Below the pieces are notes generated by a model, which was given only the letters and a program-made list of their open reading frames with translations, was not told where the DNA came from and did not search any database. A stretch of 64,000 nucleotides of DNA. Source: Leucaena leucocephala (taxonomy: Eukaryota; Streptophyta; Magnoliopsida; Fabales; Fabaceae). The stretch is taken from the NCBI GenBank assembly GCA_037074615.1, contig CM073537.1:13287989-13351988 (forward strand). Reading direction: 5' to 3'. Positions 33,441 through 46,055 of the stretch are shown here, one piece after another. Numbering within the stretch: the stretch's first letter is position 1; each line of letters opens with the position of its first letter. The position numbers and the translations under genes were made by a program.

Positions 33441-36241
33441 TCAAATAAGAAGAGCATTAAGGGTTTCTTGGAGAGAAACCAAATGCAAGAGGAGATAAGC
33501 TAGGGCTCCGATATAACCTAAGGAAATTGCTCCAGTTGCTCAATTACAATACGAAGGAACTCTTGAACAAAACGGGAACCAACGTGCGTGCAAGTTCCCA
33601 TTCATTTCCAAGCATAACACTGCCACAGCCGCTGAGCAACTTGACCACATCATCACCATCAAAACCTATAATCATCATATCACCGTACCCAATTACTAAT
33701 AATAAATTTTAAAAGTCACTAACCCTCTGTTTTGATGGAAAGAAAAGTTAAGAGAAAATAAAAATATTAAAAAGAAAAATAAAGAAAAAATAGTATCACT
33801 TATTGTGTTTGGAAGAGTAAGAGAAAATTAATAGAAAGAAAAGAAAATGAACAAATATTTTGAATGATTAAAATATCATTGCCCTATATTAAAATATATT
33901 ATATTTAAAATTAAATTAAATATGGCAATGATAAAATAATTTTAATGTTAATATTATCAAATAATTTCAAATGGTAAAAGATATATTTTAAAACCAAATA
34001 ACCTTAAAAAATATTCTTGAAGATAAAAATAAGAAGTGAGTAATTTCTAAAATTAAATTTAATAAACAAAAATAAATAAATTATATATTATTAATTATTA
34101 TTAATAAATAAGAAAAATGTTATATAAAAAAGAGAAATTTAATTTAATTGTGTAAGGCTAGTTGTGGACCATCATTTTTCTCTCCAAATCTCTCCAATTG
34201 TAAAGAGAAACTTTGGGAAGAAAATAAGGTGTGGGACCACCTTATTTCTCCAACACTTTTCCTTTCTCTCCTATTCAAATAAGGAAAAACTTCCTTTTTC
34301 CCCTATTTTCCACCCCCACTTTTCTTTCTTCTCCTATTTTCTCTTAATTGAATCAGACGTTAGCTCAGATTACAAATCTGTGAGTGTTTGAAAGAACAGT
34401 CAAAAAGTATTTTTATTTTTTTCAAATTCATATGCATACTAGCTAAATAGATTATATATTCAAAACCATGGCTCTTATTGGTACAATGTTTTCAAAGTGA
34501 TTAATTTTACCAAAATTTAATTTCCAAAAATTAATCCAAACAAATAAAATTATGCAAAAAATAAGTGGAAGTTTAAAGTTTAAGCCTTCTCATATAAATA
34601 AAAGAAACCTTCACTAGAACCTAGGTCATTATATCAATCTTTTTTGTTCAAAATTATATCAATTTAAGAAATAGTGTACTAAGGTATATCGATATGTTGA
34701 CTACTTTAATTCTAGCACAGCATTTTATAATAAAGGAAAGCAAAGTTTTCTAACATTATAAAATATGAAATACAAAGATTTTACTCTTTTTGTCCTTACT
34801 ATAATATTCTTCATCTCCTTACCAATTAATATAATTTATATTATAAAATAAATTGTATATTAAAGATCGAAAAAATATTATTTATCTATGTAATATATGT
34901 ACCCATCAAGATATAATAATATAATTAATATAAAAAAATTTCATTTTCATTTTCTTACCAAAGGGGCTGTGGCCTAAAGACAAGTTGGTAAATAACTTTA
35001 AGAGGAAAGAAAAAGTTTTCACAGGCTTAATTTCTTTGAGGGCATGCATATATGATACAAAATCATAGTTGGTGTTATTTTTCTTATTTTCTGATAGAAT
35101 CAAGAAGGTAATTAATTAATTTAAAATACTAATTATATTGTAATTATGCAGTTATACATAATTTGGTATACGTACAGAATCAAAAGCAACGATAGGTTTC
35201 CATAGTAAGCTCTTGGAGTTGAGGCAAGAAACCGTAATGCTATAAGCACATGCTACAAGATTTGTAAATACGAAGCACCTGCCATAAAAGAAATTAAAAA
35301 GCATATTAAGTAATAATGATATTTAAAATATTAATATTAATTTGTTTTATTAATTAGCTCGCCTCCAATTGTAGTAAGATAAAATAGCAGTAGAATTAGA
35401 TATTTTCATCCTCTTAAATTTAATTTGGAGGCAAAAACTATCTTTTAAGTCATCTAATCCTAATATTATTAGTCTCACATTTAATATGTCAATATTTATA
35501 AATATTTTATTTGAGCAAAAAAAATTATAAATAGTCAATATTTAAAATTTCAATAATAATTGATAATAAATGTGTTTGCATTAGAAGATAAAAAAACACT
35601 TTATAAAATAAAAAAATAAAAAAGATTATGTGTCGTTAAATACCTTTAACAACACATAATTCTTTTTTATAATAGAAGACTCATATTTATAATTTTTATT
35701 GTGCATTATATTTTCCAAAATAAAGAAAAAATTTAAACAATCAAAAGGAGATCTAGCCAATTCAAATAAAAAGTGCAGACATACAAAGGTCAGAAAATTG
35801 AAGGGTCTAAATACCGATCGAAGTCCCAAAAAATATAGTATATTTTTTCAAACCATTTTTTATAATTAACCGATTGTTTATATTTTTTTATCTTATTACT
35901 TTTAAAATTCAAGAAAACTTCAAATTTCCCTACAAATTTGTCTACTTCTAAGCAAAACAACAACAATACTGCAGTGTTGTTTTACAAATAACAGAACAAT
36001 TATTCAATTTCTAAAAAAGAAAGTTTTAGGTTGTAAGTACTCCCAAACAAATTTAAATCTAATTTTGTTAATAATAATTAAAGAAAAAACTCATTGTGTG
36101 AGAGAGTTAAGTATGATTAACTAACCAATCGAAGTTGGTTGTCTGATGTGTGATAAGCATCGCCGTTCCTGCACACAGGGTAGCCATGAGAGCCACTACT
36201 CTCAACACTGCCTTCGCTACTTTCACCTTGTTGCTTGCCAT
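33441..36241 (-). pseudogene. CASP-like (CASPL) membrane protein, broken
   Basis: Three exons on the minus strand: 36126-36241, 35176-35278 and 33441-33665, with GT-AG introns of phases 2 and 0. Exon 1 gives M-A-S-N-K-V...R-V-V-A-L-M-A-T, the first membrane helix with the conserved Arg. Exon 2 gives helix 2 (F-V-F-T-N-L-V-A-C-A-Y-S). Exon 3 gives helix 3, the N-G-N-L-H-A-R-W loop (family N-S-H-x-x-W) and helix 4 to the family-like end E-T-L-N-A-L-L-I. Family members (UPF0497, four-helix plasma-membrane proteins related to Casparian-strip scaffolds) are usually 150-200 residues; this model gives 147, with a short first loop. A TGA at 33540-33542 stops it before helix 4. A missed small exon could lengthen the loop, but not remove the TGA. 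Confidence 0.75.
33666..35175 (-). other. Second intron of the CASPL pseudogene
   Basis: About 1.5 kb, unusually long relative to the exons. It contains AT-rich and purine-rich stretches (33720-33860, tgatggaaagaaaag) and a local palindrome near 34228 (aaggtgtgggaccacctt) that look like decayed MITE pieces. No coding sequence recognised. Confidence 0.5.
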
Positions 36242-38880
36242 CGATCAATGATCCTACAATTCAAACTCTATGAAATAAAATGGATTAGTTTGAATCAAAC
36301 AAAACTTTCAAATATCAAATGATTTGATAAAAATTAAAATATTACATACTAGACTTATAGTTTAATGATTAATAATTCAATTTAATTTACCTGACCCACC
36401 CGTCGGTCGATCCGATCCGAGTTTTAATACTATGATAAAAGTAAATATAATATATGCGCCCTTATGCACATACACAAGTAGTATTAAACAGAAAACACAA
36501 AATAGCCTCTCTCTTTTTTTGTGATAGCTCATAAAGAATAAGGAATAAAAGAAGGGAAAAGAATATAACTCACTAGCTTATTCGTGGCTGGAGAAATAGG
36601 CTTTCTTACAAGCTGTGGGAAGCTGTTATATATTGTGGTTCAGAACAATTGTTAGTTTTTTTTTTCAAACAAAAAAAAAACACTCTTTTAAAGCCGTAAA
36701 ATCTATGCTTCAAGTATTCTCATTCAATGGTTGGAAAATCGGTGATTGAAATTTAGTTTCCAAATTTGTTTTCCTTTATTTTAAATGAAGCTAATCGATT
36801 TTTCTGGCTTATCTTACCGCCCACACACACACACACTTGATATATGTATTAGTTTAAACCAATTAAATTCCAATATTTTTTTTTTTTATTTTTTTCCCAA
36901 TCGACAATGTTTGTTGTTCTTATTTGTAATAATCAGATGGGTCGGAATCAGGATCGTTGTGCACACTTGAAGAACAAGATTGTAAGATTTTTCCCATAAG
37001 TTGTATAACTAGTATGAAAAAATATATTATAATTGATTAATTATTTATTATTATAGTTAAAAATTTAAAATATTATATATATAGTTAATAAAATTACTGA
37101 TTAATTACTATCATATGTTCAAAATCTTTTAAAAACTAAAGTTGTTTAAGATTGTTATAAATCATCATTATAATATCATAAATTTAAAATATCATATAAT
37201 CAGTTAATATTATTAATTAATTATTATTATGTGGTTTAAAATCTTTTAAAGATCATAGTAAAATTACTGATTATGATTGTTAATTACGGTTTATTGATAA
37301 ATAAATTGAAAGTATTGAATCAGACCAACTTAAATATATTTTTAATTGAGAATTGTGTATTACAATATTTTAACAGTAAAATAAAGTTGATGATTAATTT
37401 TGTTTTTTTACAAGAGATTTGATTAATTTAAACAAATAGCTGAAATAGTTTGCATACGCGTCATATAATGATATCTTTCCTACTCTTTAGATAAACTATT
37501 AGAATAAATCATAATAATATTTATTAAAGATAAAATCTATAAGACGTCAAACCCAAAATCATAAGTCCATAATTTGAGGGAGTGCAATATTTATATATTT
37601 ATCATTTAATTAAATATTGAAAATTTATTGATTATTATATATCCAAATAATTTTTATATAACATTAAAATATATGTAGGAACTCGGAAGAAAATAATACT
37701 CATCAACTTAAAACTCTTTTGTACTAGCAATACTAAGAGGGATATAAGGAGGAAAAGAAAAAAAGAATAAGAACTTACGAATTGTTAACCTATCCATTTT
37801 TTTAACTAATAGAGATTGAGTAATGCACAGGGAGGGACTGAGAAATTATAATTATTATGAATTATCTGTTATAGTTAAAAATTTAAAATATTATATAATT
37901 AATTATTATTATTTTGGGTTTAATACTTTTTAAAGATTAAAATAAAATTACTAGTTAGAATTATAAAACATAAGTGGTCACTTACAAACAAATAATTAAA
38001 AGTATTGAATCAATTGATTTAGATTTATTTTTAATTAAATTAAGTATTATAAGACTTTAAAAATAAAGTTAGTTACTTGATAATTGATTTTACCAGCTCT
38101 TTACTGATTTTTTTTCACTTTTTTAGGGAATAAAAGATAACTTTTTGTTTTCGAGAAGAAAAGACAATTTATTCAAATCAGATAAAAAGATATTGATATC
38201 ATCTAGGAGGGAGATTTTATCTTGCCTTTAGATTATGGGTGAGCTTAATTTTTTTTTTAATTTTTATAACAAAAAAAAATCAGATAAAAGGATACAACTA
38301 GATCATGGGCCTAGATTCATGTAATTAAAAAAAATAACTGAAGCAGAAACGCCCAACCCTAGGAAAGAGCAAGACCCAAACTGAGAAAAAAAAAGAACAA
38401 ATTAGACGGTACAAGCTTAGAAAACAGTCTATCGAGGGAAAGATATACCCCTAAATAAACAATAAGAGTTAACGGATATAATAAGAAATATATTTATATA
38501 TTTAAATAAACAATAAGAGTTAACGGATATATTTATATAGTAAAAAACAAGAAAGGTTTTTTTTTTAAAATGATCTCGTAAATCCCTTATAAGCACTCTT
38601 TAAACCTTATAATTATACCATAATTTTAGTGAGTGATTGATACCGAATTCATCTAAACTTTTTATGTACTAAAAAAACCACTAAATAGATAAAAATTTTG
38701 TATAACTTATAAATAGTTATGCTATTTAAATATAATATTTTAGATTCAAATTAAGTCGTGTGTATAAAAAAAAATATTATTAAAAGAGTAAAAATTTATT
38801 TTAATAATTTTTATATCTCAAAAGAATTAATCTTTAAATTATTAATATACACGGTATAAAAACCTTTTTATTCCGAATCC
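36242..38880. other. Upstream flank of CASPL and AT-rich repeats
   Basis: Gene-free. It holds two copies of a dispersed AT-rich repeat (separate entry) and a 27-bp sequence, aaataaacaataagagttaa plus cggatat, present twice at 38453 and 38504. Confidence 0.5.
37010..38080. repeat. Dispersed AT-rich repeat, family D (two copies)
   Basis: The phrases agttaaaaatttaaaatatt, aaaattactgatta and a(a/t)tcttttaaagat recur in order at about 37010-37400 and 37845-38080. They appear in inverse orientation at about 53690-54010 and 55060-55400. Inside a copy the phrases repeat with a spacing near 120 bp. No termini fixed. Confidence 0.5.
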
Positions 38881-39170
38881 TCAAATGATCATTATACTAT
38901 ATTTGTGTGATTATAAGGAGATTCCTTACCAACACACGTGGAGTCACACCTGGCATTCTGGGTTTTTTGTACGACACACCCTGCATTCCCTTTCTCTCAT
39001 TCCTTATTTTCTGCGTTATTCTTCTCAAACAATCCCAAAGCAAGCCCACTTCTTCAAACATGGCCATTAGTGAAGAGTACTTTGACGTATGAGTGTTGCA
39101 AAATTGGAGTACCCATTTTCACCATATCCTAGTGATTCTTCTGTTTCTGCTTCAGATAAGGTAGAACTTA
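38881..39170 (+). other. Possible 5' exon remnant
   Basis: This short stretch is richer in C and less repetitive than its surroundings. It contains atggccattagtgaagag at 39060 with an A-rich leader and a tgcttcagataag followed by gtagaac that would suit a splice donor. The frame closes after ten codons, so a working exon is unlikely. Not recognised. Confidence 0.2.
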
Positions 39171-39196
39171 CTACACTTTTAAGCGAGTTTCACTTT

Positions 39197-39432
39197 AAAC
39201 ATAGCATTTTACATTTATCTTTTTAATTGTGGAATTCGTAAAAATATGTTGTAAATCGCTAATGTGAAATGGTGAATCTTGTTTTAAGTGTATTAATTTC
39301 TACTTTTAGTGTAGTAAATTCCTCCAAACAAGGCATTTTATATTCATCTTTCTAATTGTGGAATTCGTAAAAAGGTATTGTAAAACACTAATGTGAAATG
39401 GTAAAATTTGTTTTAAGTGTAATAAATTCCAC
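39197..39432. repeat. Tandem duplication with 129-bp period
   Basis: The block aaaca(t/a)(a/g)gcatttta through taattgtggaattcgtaaaa and ctaatgtgaaatggt occurs at 39197 and again at 39326. The copies are diverged by substitutions. Confidence 0.85.
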
Positions 39433-39501
39433 CTGTAATTTTTATCAAAAAAAATCCACCTATAATGTAGTAAATTTCCTAAAATAGGGTCTTTCACCTT
39501 A

Positions 39502-39720
39502 ATGGTTAATGGAGGTATTGGCACCTGCAAATTTATTTTGCATGGTGGAAAGACCTTGATGCTCCATGATATACTTCTTGCTCCTAACATCCAATGGAGT
39601 TTAGTTTTTGTTATTTGCTTACTAGATTTTGGGTTTGATGTAAACTTTTATGGTAAAGTTACAAACATCTTTAGCAACTTAGTATTGTATTATTCAGCTT
39701 TCCGATTTCAAAAAAATTAG
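39502..39720 (+). pseudogene. Copia polyprotein fragment (end of protease to GAG-pre-integrase)
   Basis: A 72-codon frame reads G-I-G-T-C-K-F-I-L-H-G-G-K-T-L, then L-H-D-I-L-L-A-P-N-I, then L-V-F-V-I-C-L-L-D-F-G-F. In copia polyproteins the segment after the protease reads G-x-G-x-L-x-L...L-x-D-V-L-Y-V-P...L-I-S-V-x-x-L. Both ends are broken; no zinc knuckle or integrase core adjoins it. Confidence 0.6.
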
Positions 39721-40190
39721 ACCCTAACCCAGCAATTGACACAATTTATCTGGATAAGAGAGATATACCATCCCCTGAGCCATTACAACCTGATGAGTTT
39801 CATTCTCAGGTCTTGGGTACAATAGACCCTATACCTAGACAGTCTACTAACTCAGATGTTCCTGGACCTAGTCAGTTGTATAATCAGAAAGATATTCCAA
39901 GTCCTAGTCAACCTGAAATAGTGATACATCTGGAGTCCAAAGACATAGAGATAGTGCTTGTAGAGCCAATTACTAAAGACTAGTTCGAAAATGCTGTGAA
40001 ATTAGCCAGGCAATTGTATGATTTAAGCCGGTTTCTGGTCAAAGAGATAGATCAAGATTACAGGATCTATCGAGATTTTATAGCCAGGGTGTGGGAAGCT
40101 TATCAGGCAGGCTTTTGATCAGAAGACCCTTACATTAGAAGACTGACTTACCTACAACAAAGACTTAGAGAACAGAATTAGATCGTTGTT
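39720..40190 (+). pseudogene. Long decayed frame of unknown origin
   Basis: In the frame starting at the last base of the preceding fragment, about 155 codons are interrupted by only a few stops. The first part is Pro/Ser-rich with the phrase D-I-P-S-P used twice; the second is charged (K-L-A-R-Q-L-Y-D-L-S, K-E-I-D-Q-D-Y-R-I-Y-R-D, then Y-I-R-R-L-T-Y-L-Q-Q-R-L-R-E-Q) and likely helical. The stops at about 39982 and 40117 look like single-base decay. I do not recognise the family. It probably belongs to a retroelement. Confidence 0.45.
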
Positions 40191-40599
40191 TAGTAAAGAA
40201 CCACTTAAAAGTATACTAGACTGGACCTTCTTGGTAGAAGAGTTTATTAGAAGAACTTTTAAGAAAGTATAATGTGATGTGACATCTATGGATGACAATG
40301 TTATGTTTGTACATAAGTCATGTATAATACATATGTATGACAACATAAAAATTTTGTATGAAAGATATATACTTGAGAAATGATACATGACAGTTTGTGT
40401 GTGTGATTTTTTGAAAATTAATTTTGGCAGAGTTTCCCCTATGGTTCCTATGGCTGCGAATGGGGTATTTATAAAAAAAATTGGGTGAAAATGAATTGCC
40501 AAGATTAATCCAAACACTATTTGATTTAAGGGTCCATATTGAATCTTCCATCAAGCCAAAGAGTGACATTATCCATAACATCAAATAAGGCTTTTTTGG

Positions 40600-41275
40600 C
40601 ACAAGATATAGGAAAATACTGAGAGAGAAAATTTTAGTCTAATCAGGTACTAATTCAATCAGTTTCACAAAAATCAGACTATTTTATGTTTATAATTTTT
40701 ATAATATTCTTGAATATATTTTCTGTCATGAAAACCAGTGTTTAGATTTTTTCTACTACTAACATTGTTAGACTGAGTATTTATCTGCTTATCATTCCTT
40801 CGAAAATGACTGAAATGCCCTTGGTTCAATATTTTACACTATATTAGCCCTAAGGGTATAATTATCATTTCACACATCTTTACATCTTATCAGCCCATAT
40901 ACTGACTCTGATCAATCATTCATGTATCTTCCTTAGCATTTTGATCATATCCAAATGACCAAAATACCCTCCATTCATCTCTTGTTTAGTATTACAACAT
41001 AGGGGCATTTTTGTAGTTTCATACTTTTCAGGGTTTCCCTGGACACTGGCCCACATGAGTGTTCAGGTATTTTACTAGGCATATGGGATGCCAACTTGGG
41101 CCTTTAAATGGGTCCAATGCCTTTATAGCTCAATTCCCAAGAAAACCCATCCAAAGGTATTTATCGAATGTATTATTCCACTGTAAATTCTATTATAAAT
41201 TCTATAGAACTCTTTTTTTGAGTTCTATCAATTTTATAAATTATTATATTAATTATGGGAATTTCCTGCCAAGTT
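40600..41275 (-). mobile_element. Probable 3' non-coding/LTR part of a gypsy element
   Basis: It lies directly 3' of the integrase fragment on the same strand. It contains phrases common in plant gypsy LTRs, such as ccaaatgaccaaaataccc and gccctaagggtataattatc. No LTR end or second copy is seen, so this is inferred from position and style. Confidence 0.35.
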
Positions 41276-42775
41276 TCATCTGATTAGGAAGTCCAGAAGA
41301 TCCTGTAATAATCTCCAGACTTTAAAAATTAATATCAAATATATCTCCTTCATTCTTTCCTCTGTTTTCCAGGTAGCTTCATTATCAGTCAATCCTTTCC
41401 AGATTACTTTGACTAAAGAAATTTGTTTATTTTGTAGCTGCTTAACCTTTCGATCAATGATTCGTACTAAACCAACCTCATATGTTAGGTTATCCTGAAA
41501 CGTGATATCATCTTGCTTAATCACGTGATGGGTCTGGTATATACTTCTTCAACTGTGAAACATGGAACACGTCATGAATCTAGCTGAGTTTTAGAGGAAG
41601 GGTTAGCTTGTAAGCTACTGGTCCAACTTTATAGAGAACCTGAAATAGTCCAAAATACTTCGGGTTAAGTTTCTTAACTTTAATAGATCGTCCAACTCCT
41701 ATAGTTGGTGTAAATTTGAGGAATACATTATCACCTTCCTCAAATTCTAGCGACTTTCTTCTAACATCTGCATAACTTTTTTGTCTGCTTTGTGTCGCTA
41801 ATAGCCTCTTCTTAATCAAATCAATCTGAGCTGAAATTTGATCTACTATGTCAGGATCATATATCCTTCTTTCACTCAGCTCTGTCCAGCATAAAGGAAA
41901 TCTGCATTTTTTGCCATATAGTGCTTCAAAAAGGGTCATCTGAAGACTGGAATGATTACTATTATTGTAAACAAATTCTATGAGTGGTAAGTGACCATCC
42001 TAGTTCCTTTTAAAATCCATAATACGGGCTTTAAACATATCCTCTAATATTTGGATCATCCTCTCTGATTGTCCATCTGTTTATGGATGATAGGCTGTAC
42101 TAAATATTATAGTAGTATCCATTTTTTTATGTAGAGTCCTCCAGGAATTTGATGTAAATCGAGGATCTCTGTTTGAAATAATACTGCTTGAGACATCATG
42201 CAACTGAACAATGTCCTTTGTGTAGAGTTTGCCCAGTTTCTCAAGTGAATCCTTTATGTTGACTGCTAGGAAATAGGTTGATTTAGTTAATTGATCAACA
42301 ATTACTCATATAGTATCATGCTTTGTTGAGGTTAATGGTAATCCTACTAAAAAATCCATTGCCATGCTATCTCATTTCTACTCCGGAATCTCTAATGGTT
42401 GCAGCTTATCTACTGGCTTATGATGCTCAACTTTAACTTTCTAACAAGTAAGGCACTTTGCCACATGTTTCACTACATCTTTCTTCATTCCAGGCCACCA
42501 AAATAATTTCTTAAGATCATGGTACATTTTAGTTATACCTAGATACATCATATATTTACTCTTATGAGCCTCATCTAGAATCTTTTCTCTTAAGCCTTCC
42601 ATTCTAGGAATATATGTTCTGCCTTTAAACTGTAACAATCCACTCTTAGAGGTTCCAAAATTCTTTGTTTCTGCCTTTAACATTTTACTTCTAAAAATCT
42701 CAGCTAAATGATCATGTTTCTATGCTTCTTTGATCTCGTCATCAAGTAGAGCAGTGACTTAAATTTCTCCTTGAA
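41276..42775 (-). pseudogene. Ty3/gypsy integrase and C-terminal domain, decayed
   Basis: Read on the minus strand from 42775. First comes the H2C2 zinc region (A-H-K-S-K...K-M-Y-H-D-L-K-K-L-F-W-W-P-G-M-K-K-D-V...C-L-T-C), whose second His is now Tyr. The integrase core follows (M-D-F-L-V-G-L-P, V-I-V-D-Q-L-T-K-S), then S-N-R-D-P-R-F, where the usual S-D-R-D has its catalytic Asp changed to Asn. Next are T-D-G-Q-S-E-R-M with the Glu kept, and the C-terminal part (Y-G-K-K-C-R-F-P, G-D-N-V-F-L-K-F). A chromodomain-like tail ends it (41276-41524: L-V-K-V-I-W-K-G...E-A-T-W). Several stops, no RT or RNase H upstream; 5'-truncated near 42775. Confidence 0.85.
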
Positions 42776-45700
42776 CTTTTCATTATTTATAATTTAATCC
42801 TTTTATTAAATTACAACATTTCCTTATAGAATTTCATATATATTAAATACAAATTTTACATACATACTAGATAAGAAAATTGAGGATATGACATAATACA
42901 GACGATGAATCATTCTTCCATCGATGGTGAAGTACTACAATTGTCAGGGTTAGATCCACAGAACGAAGATGTCATCGCTGTCGGTGAATGCTTTGGGCAG
43001 TATCAACGAAAATTAGTGCATCTATGCATGGATTCGCAGCCATTCTCGGACTAAGTACCAAGTTTCATGACATGGGTTCAATTCTTTCAATTTATTTTTC
43101 TTGATAGCATTGTACAAAACGAAAGTTGAGTTCTTGGTTGCCTCTTTCGTATTGGTCCTGTTAATCAGATGGTTTCCGTACATAGTCGTTGCTAAAAGTG
43201 TATCCTGGAGAAATCATGGGGGAAAAAATGATCTAAGAGCAATTTGGAGAGGCAATATATGAAGTTTTGATTAAACTTTTCTGATATATTGCAGAGAAAA
43301 CATTCTCCAGAAAGTTTGTTTTTCTTTTTTTTTAATTTCACGTAGACAATGCAAGCCCTTGGTGTATATTTGTGTCAACAACAAATTGTAACTTTGCTGT
43401 TTGATAGGATGAATTGAGGAGGTTGGTTATGCGGCTTGAGAATGGTATCCTCGTGTAATGATTAAGTATCGCCTATTTTATTGCTGTTGTTGGATAAGTG
43501 AACACTTTCTTTTTTGGGAAAATTCCTATAAAATCCCCATTGCTAAATGTATTGCTTAAAGATACTTAAGGACCCAAGTTCTTGAGTGAGTATAACACTT
43601 CTTCAACTATATGTAACATATATTCAGCTATGTGCAAATATTTTTCAATTTACATATAATTAAAAATAGGTTACACACAGTTAAGAAAGAGTTACATTCA
43701 CGTAAGATAGGTTGCATCTAGGTCTTTAAATAAATTTTAGGTATATTTATGTAATAATTTTCTTAGATAAGCCTGGGGTATCTATTGTTAGAAGTAGTGA
43801 TTAATTCCCTCATACTGTAGATTCTCGAAGGGGTTTTAGTACTAGCTATAAGACCTTAATCATAAATTTTGCAATGGGAGATTCTTTTTTAGCAATTTTC
43901 TCTTCTTTCTTCATTCTTATGCTCTTACCCCTGCCTTCTAGCAACCTCAGCCCGAGACTATAGCCCTCATTTCCATTTGTAGTACCATCCTCTGTAATTT
44001 TAATGTAGGAAATGGTCAAACTTTAAATATAAGGTTACTTTTGATATAGTGACATTTGTTTGTCATTTTGACAATCTTTAGAGAAATTTTATGAACGCTA
44101 TCAAAATTCTTGGTGTTTTTTCTTAATTTTATGAAAACAAGAGTTCTTGCAATTTGCCTTCTGCTTCTGGTTGCTTGTGTTTTGTGGAGATTGAAATTAA
44201 TGCTAAATGCTTTGCGGGAATTGTAAATTAATGATTGAATTTTATAATGACTAGTGTAGGTGATTGAAATTGATGAAGTCCAGGGGGTTTAGTTTCTATT
44301 CCTCTTGCATTCGATTTTTGTTGATGTTATATTTGATTAGGTTGGAATAAATTATATGTGAATGTGGAAGGTTATGGGTAGAAATAGGTAAGACGGCTTG
44401 TTAAGAGCATGTGGTCTGCCCTGTATTTGTTTTGGCCTGTTTAAAAATAAGAGTAGACCCACACTTTTTTGAAAGCATGTTTTTCTTAACTGGCCTTACT
44501 TAAGTTATTTGATATGCCTATTAAGCCTTTCTACCTGACTTGTTTTAAAGCTTGTTTAAAGGCAGTTTGTTTTGTGGTGAAGGCTTGTTTGAACTTTGAA
44601 GGTCTAAGTCTGTTAGCCTTTTTTAAGTTTTTAATAATACATGCTTTTTTAATTAGCTTTATATCAGGTCAGACCTTTGTACAAGCCAGACTCAAGTTGA
44701 AAAAGAAGCCTATGATAGGCCACAAGTAATACTCAAACTGACTTGTTTAAAGATAGACCTAACTTATTAAGGTAAAGCTTATAATTGTTGCAGATAGAGG
44801 AAGAATAATAAAGAATAAAGAAATAAAGATTGAGTGGTATATAAAATTAAGTTTTATATTTTAATATAAGTAGGGTTGGGCAAAAAAATTAATTGAGTTT
44901 TTTAAATTTAGATAACTTATTTCATCAATTTCAGCCAGCCCATTGTTTAAACAAATTTAAAGTACTTGCAATGGGTATAAGGAAATTCTGGCCAATGGGA
45001 GGGATGGCTGCCCCCCACCCCTCCCTTGGTTCTGCCCAACCGGAGATGATGCCTTCTATATTAGAAATTATCACAATGAAAGAATTTGCATGTTCAAGAA
45101 TAAGAAGAGGAGGATTGGTGGAAAGAAATATCAAGTTAAATGAAATTATAAAGGTCAATCAATTAAGGGAAACAAATATAAATGATGGACTACATAAGGG
45201 TTGTGGCTAAAGGCGCACGTGCCCATAACAATTAGGAATTGGCAAAATATAGATCAAGCAACTGGGAATTAACAAACAAGTGGAGGTAGGATACTTTGCC
45301 AACAATTTGATTAATTGTATTGTTATGTCTACATATTACTAACGACTTGATTATGTTGTTTCTCCATATTCGAATGAAGTATGTCTTTTATTTTGTAATA
45401 GAAAACATATATAAATCATTAAATTATTATATTAATATATGAATTATTGTAGGATTATAATATAAATAAGAAATTACTAAAATAATAAATCAGTGTGAAA
45501 ACCTTTCGGATGGAACTATTCCGTCGAGGGTTAATGACAGAAATTAGTGCGGAAACTTTCAATGGGTAAATCGATTGCAAAATAGGAATTGATTATCCTT
45601 AAAGTTGGTGACAAATATTTTCATCGCTAATTTTCGTTACTAAATATTTGACAATGGAATTAGTAATGGATTAGTTATAAATAATGTTGCAAAAAAATTA

Positions 45701-46055
45701 TTCTATGGCTAATCATTCTTCTTCTCTTCAGATTTCGCTTAAAAACCTACAAATTTTGATTGCATATAAAAACATTGTTAAATAAAATTGACCGTTTGAG
45801 CTTCTCTGTTCAATTATTCTCATGTCCCCCAAGGATTTCAATTATGGCAGTTTAGGGACTTCAGGGTCATTAAAGCATTTCGGTGTTCTCATCTGATTTT
45901 ACTGTCATTTTCCCAACAAAAAAGTCAAAGGTTTGAAAGAAGGGAAAATAAGTCAAAGGAAAGGAAGATAAACTGAAATCTGAAAATTTGAACCATCTCA
46001 ATGCTTATTATAAAATTAAAGAAAAAATTAGCATCATATTAATAAATAGGCCTTT
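42776..46055. other. Gene-free stretch with small uncertain frames
   Basis: No clear gene. A 49-codon frame at 42905-43054 (plus) is not AT-biased and opens M-N-H-S-S-I-D-G-E-V-L-Q-L; it could be an exon remnant, but I recognise nothing in it. Around 45490-45690 are motifs such as cgtcgagggttaat and tcatcgctaattttcgt, resembling decayed CACTA-type subterminal repeats. The frames at 44514-44729 and 44893-45210 have no recognisable features. Confidence 0.4.

Noticed and set aside
44893..45210. 105-codon frame as a small gene
   Set aside because: No recognisable motif, overlapped by an equally open frame on the other strand, AT-rich flanks.
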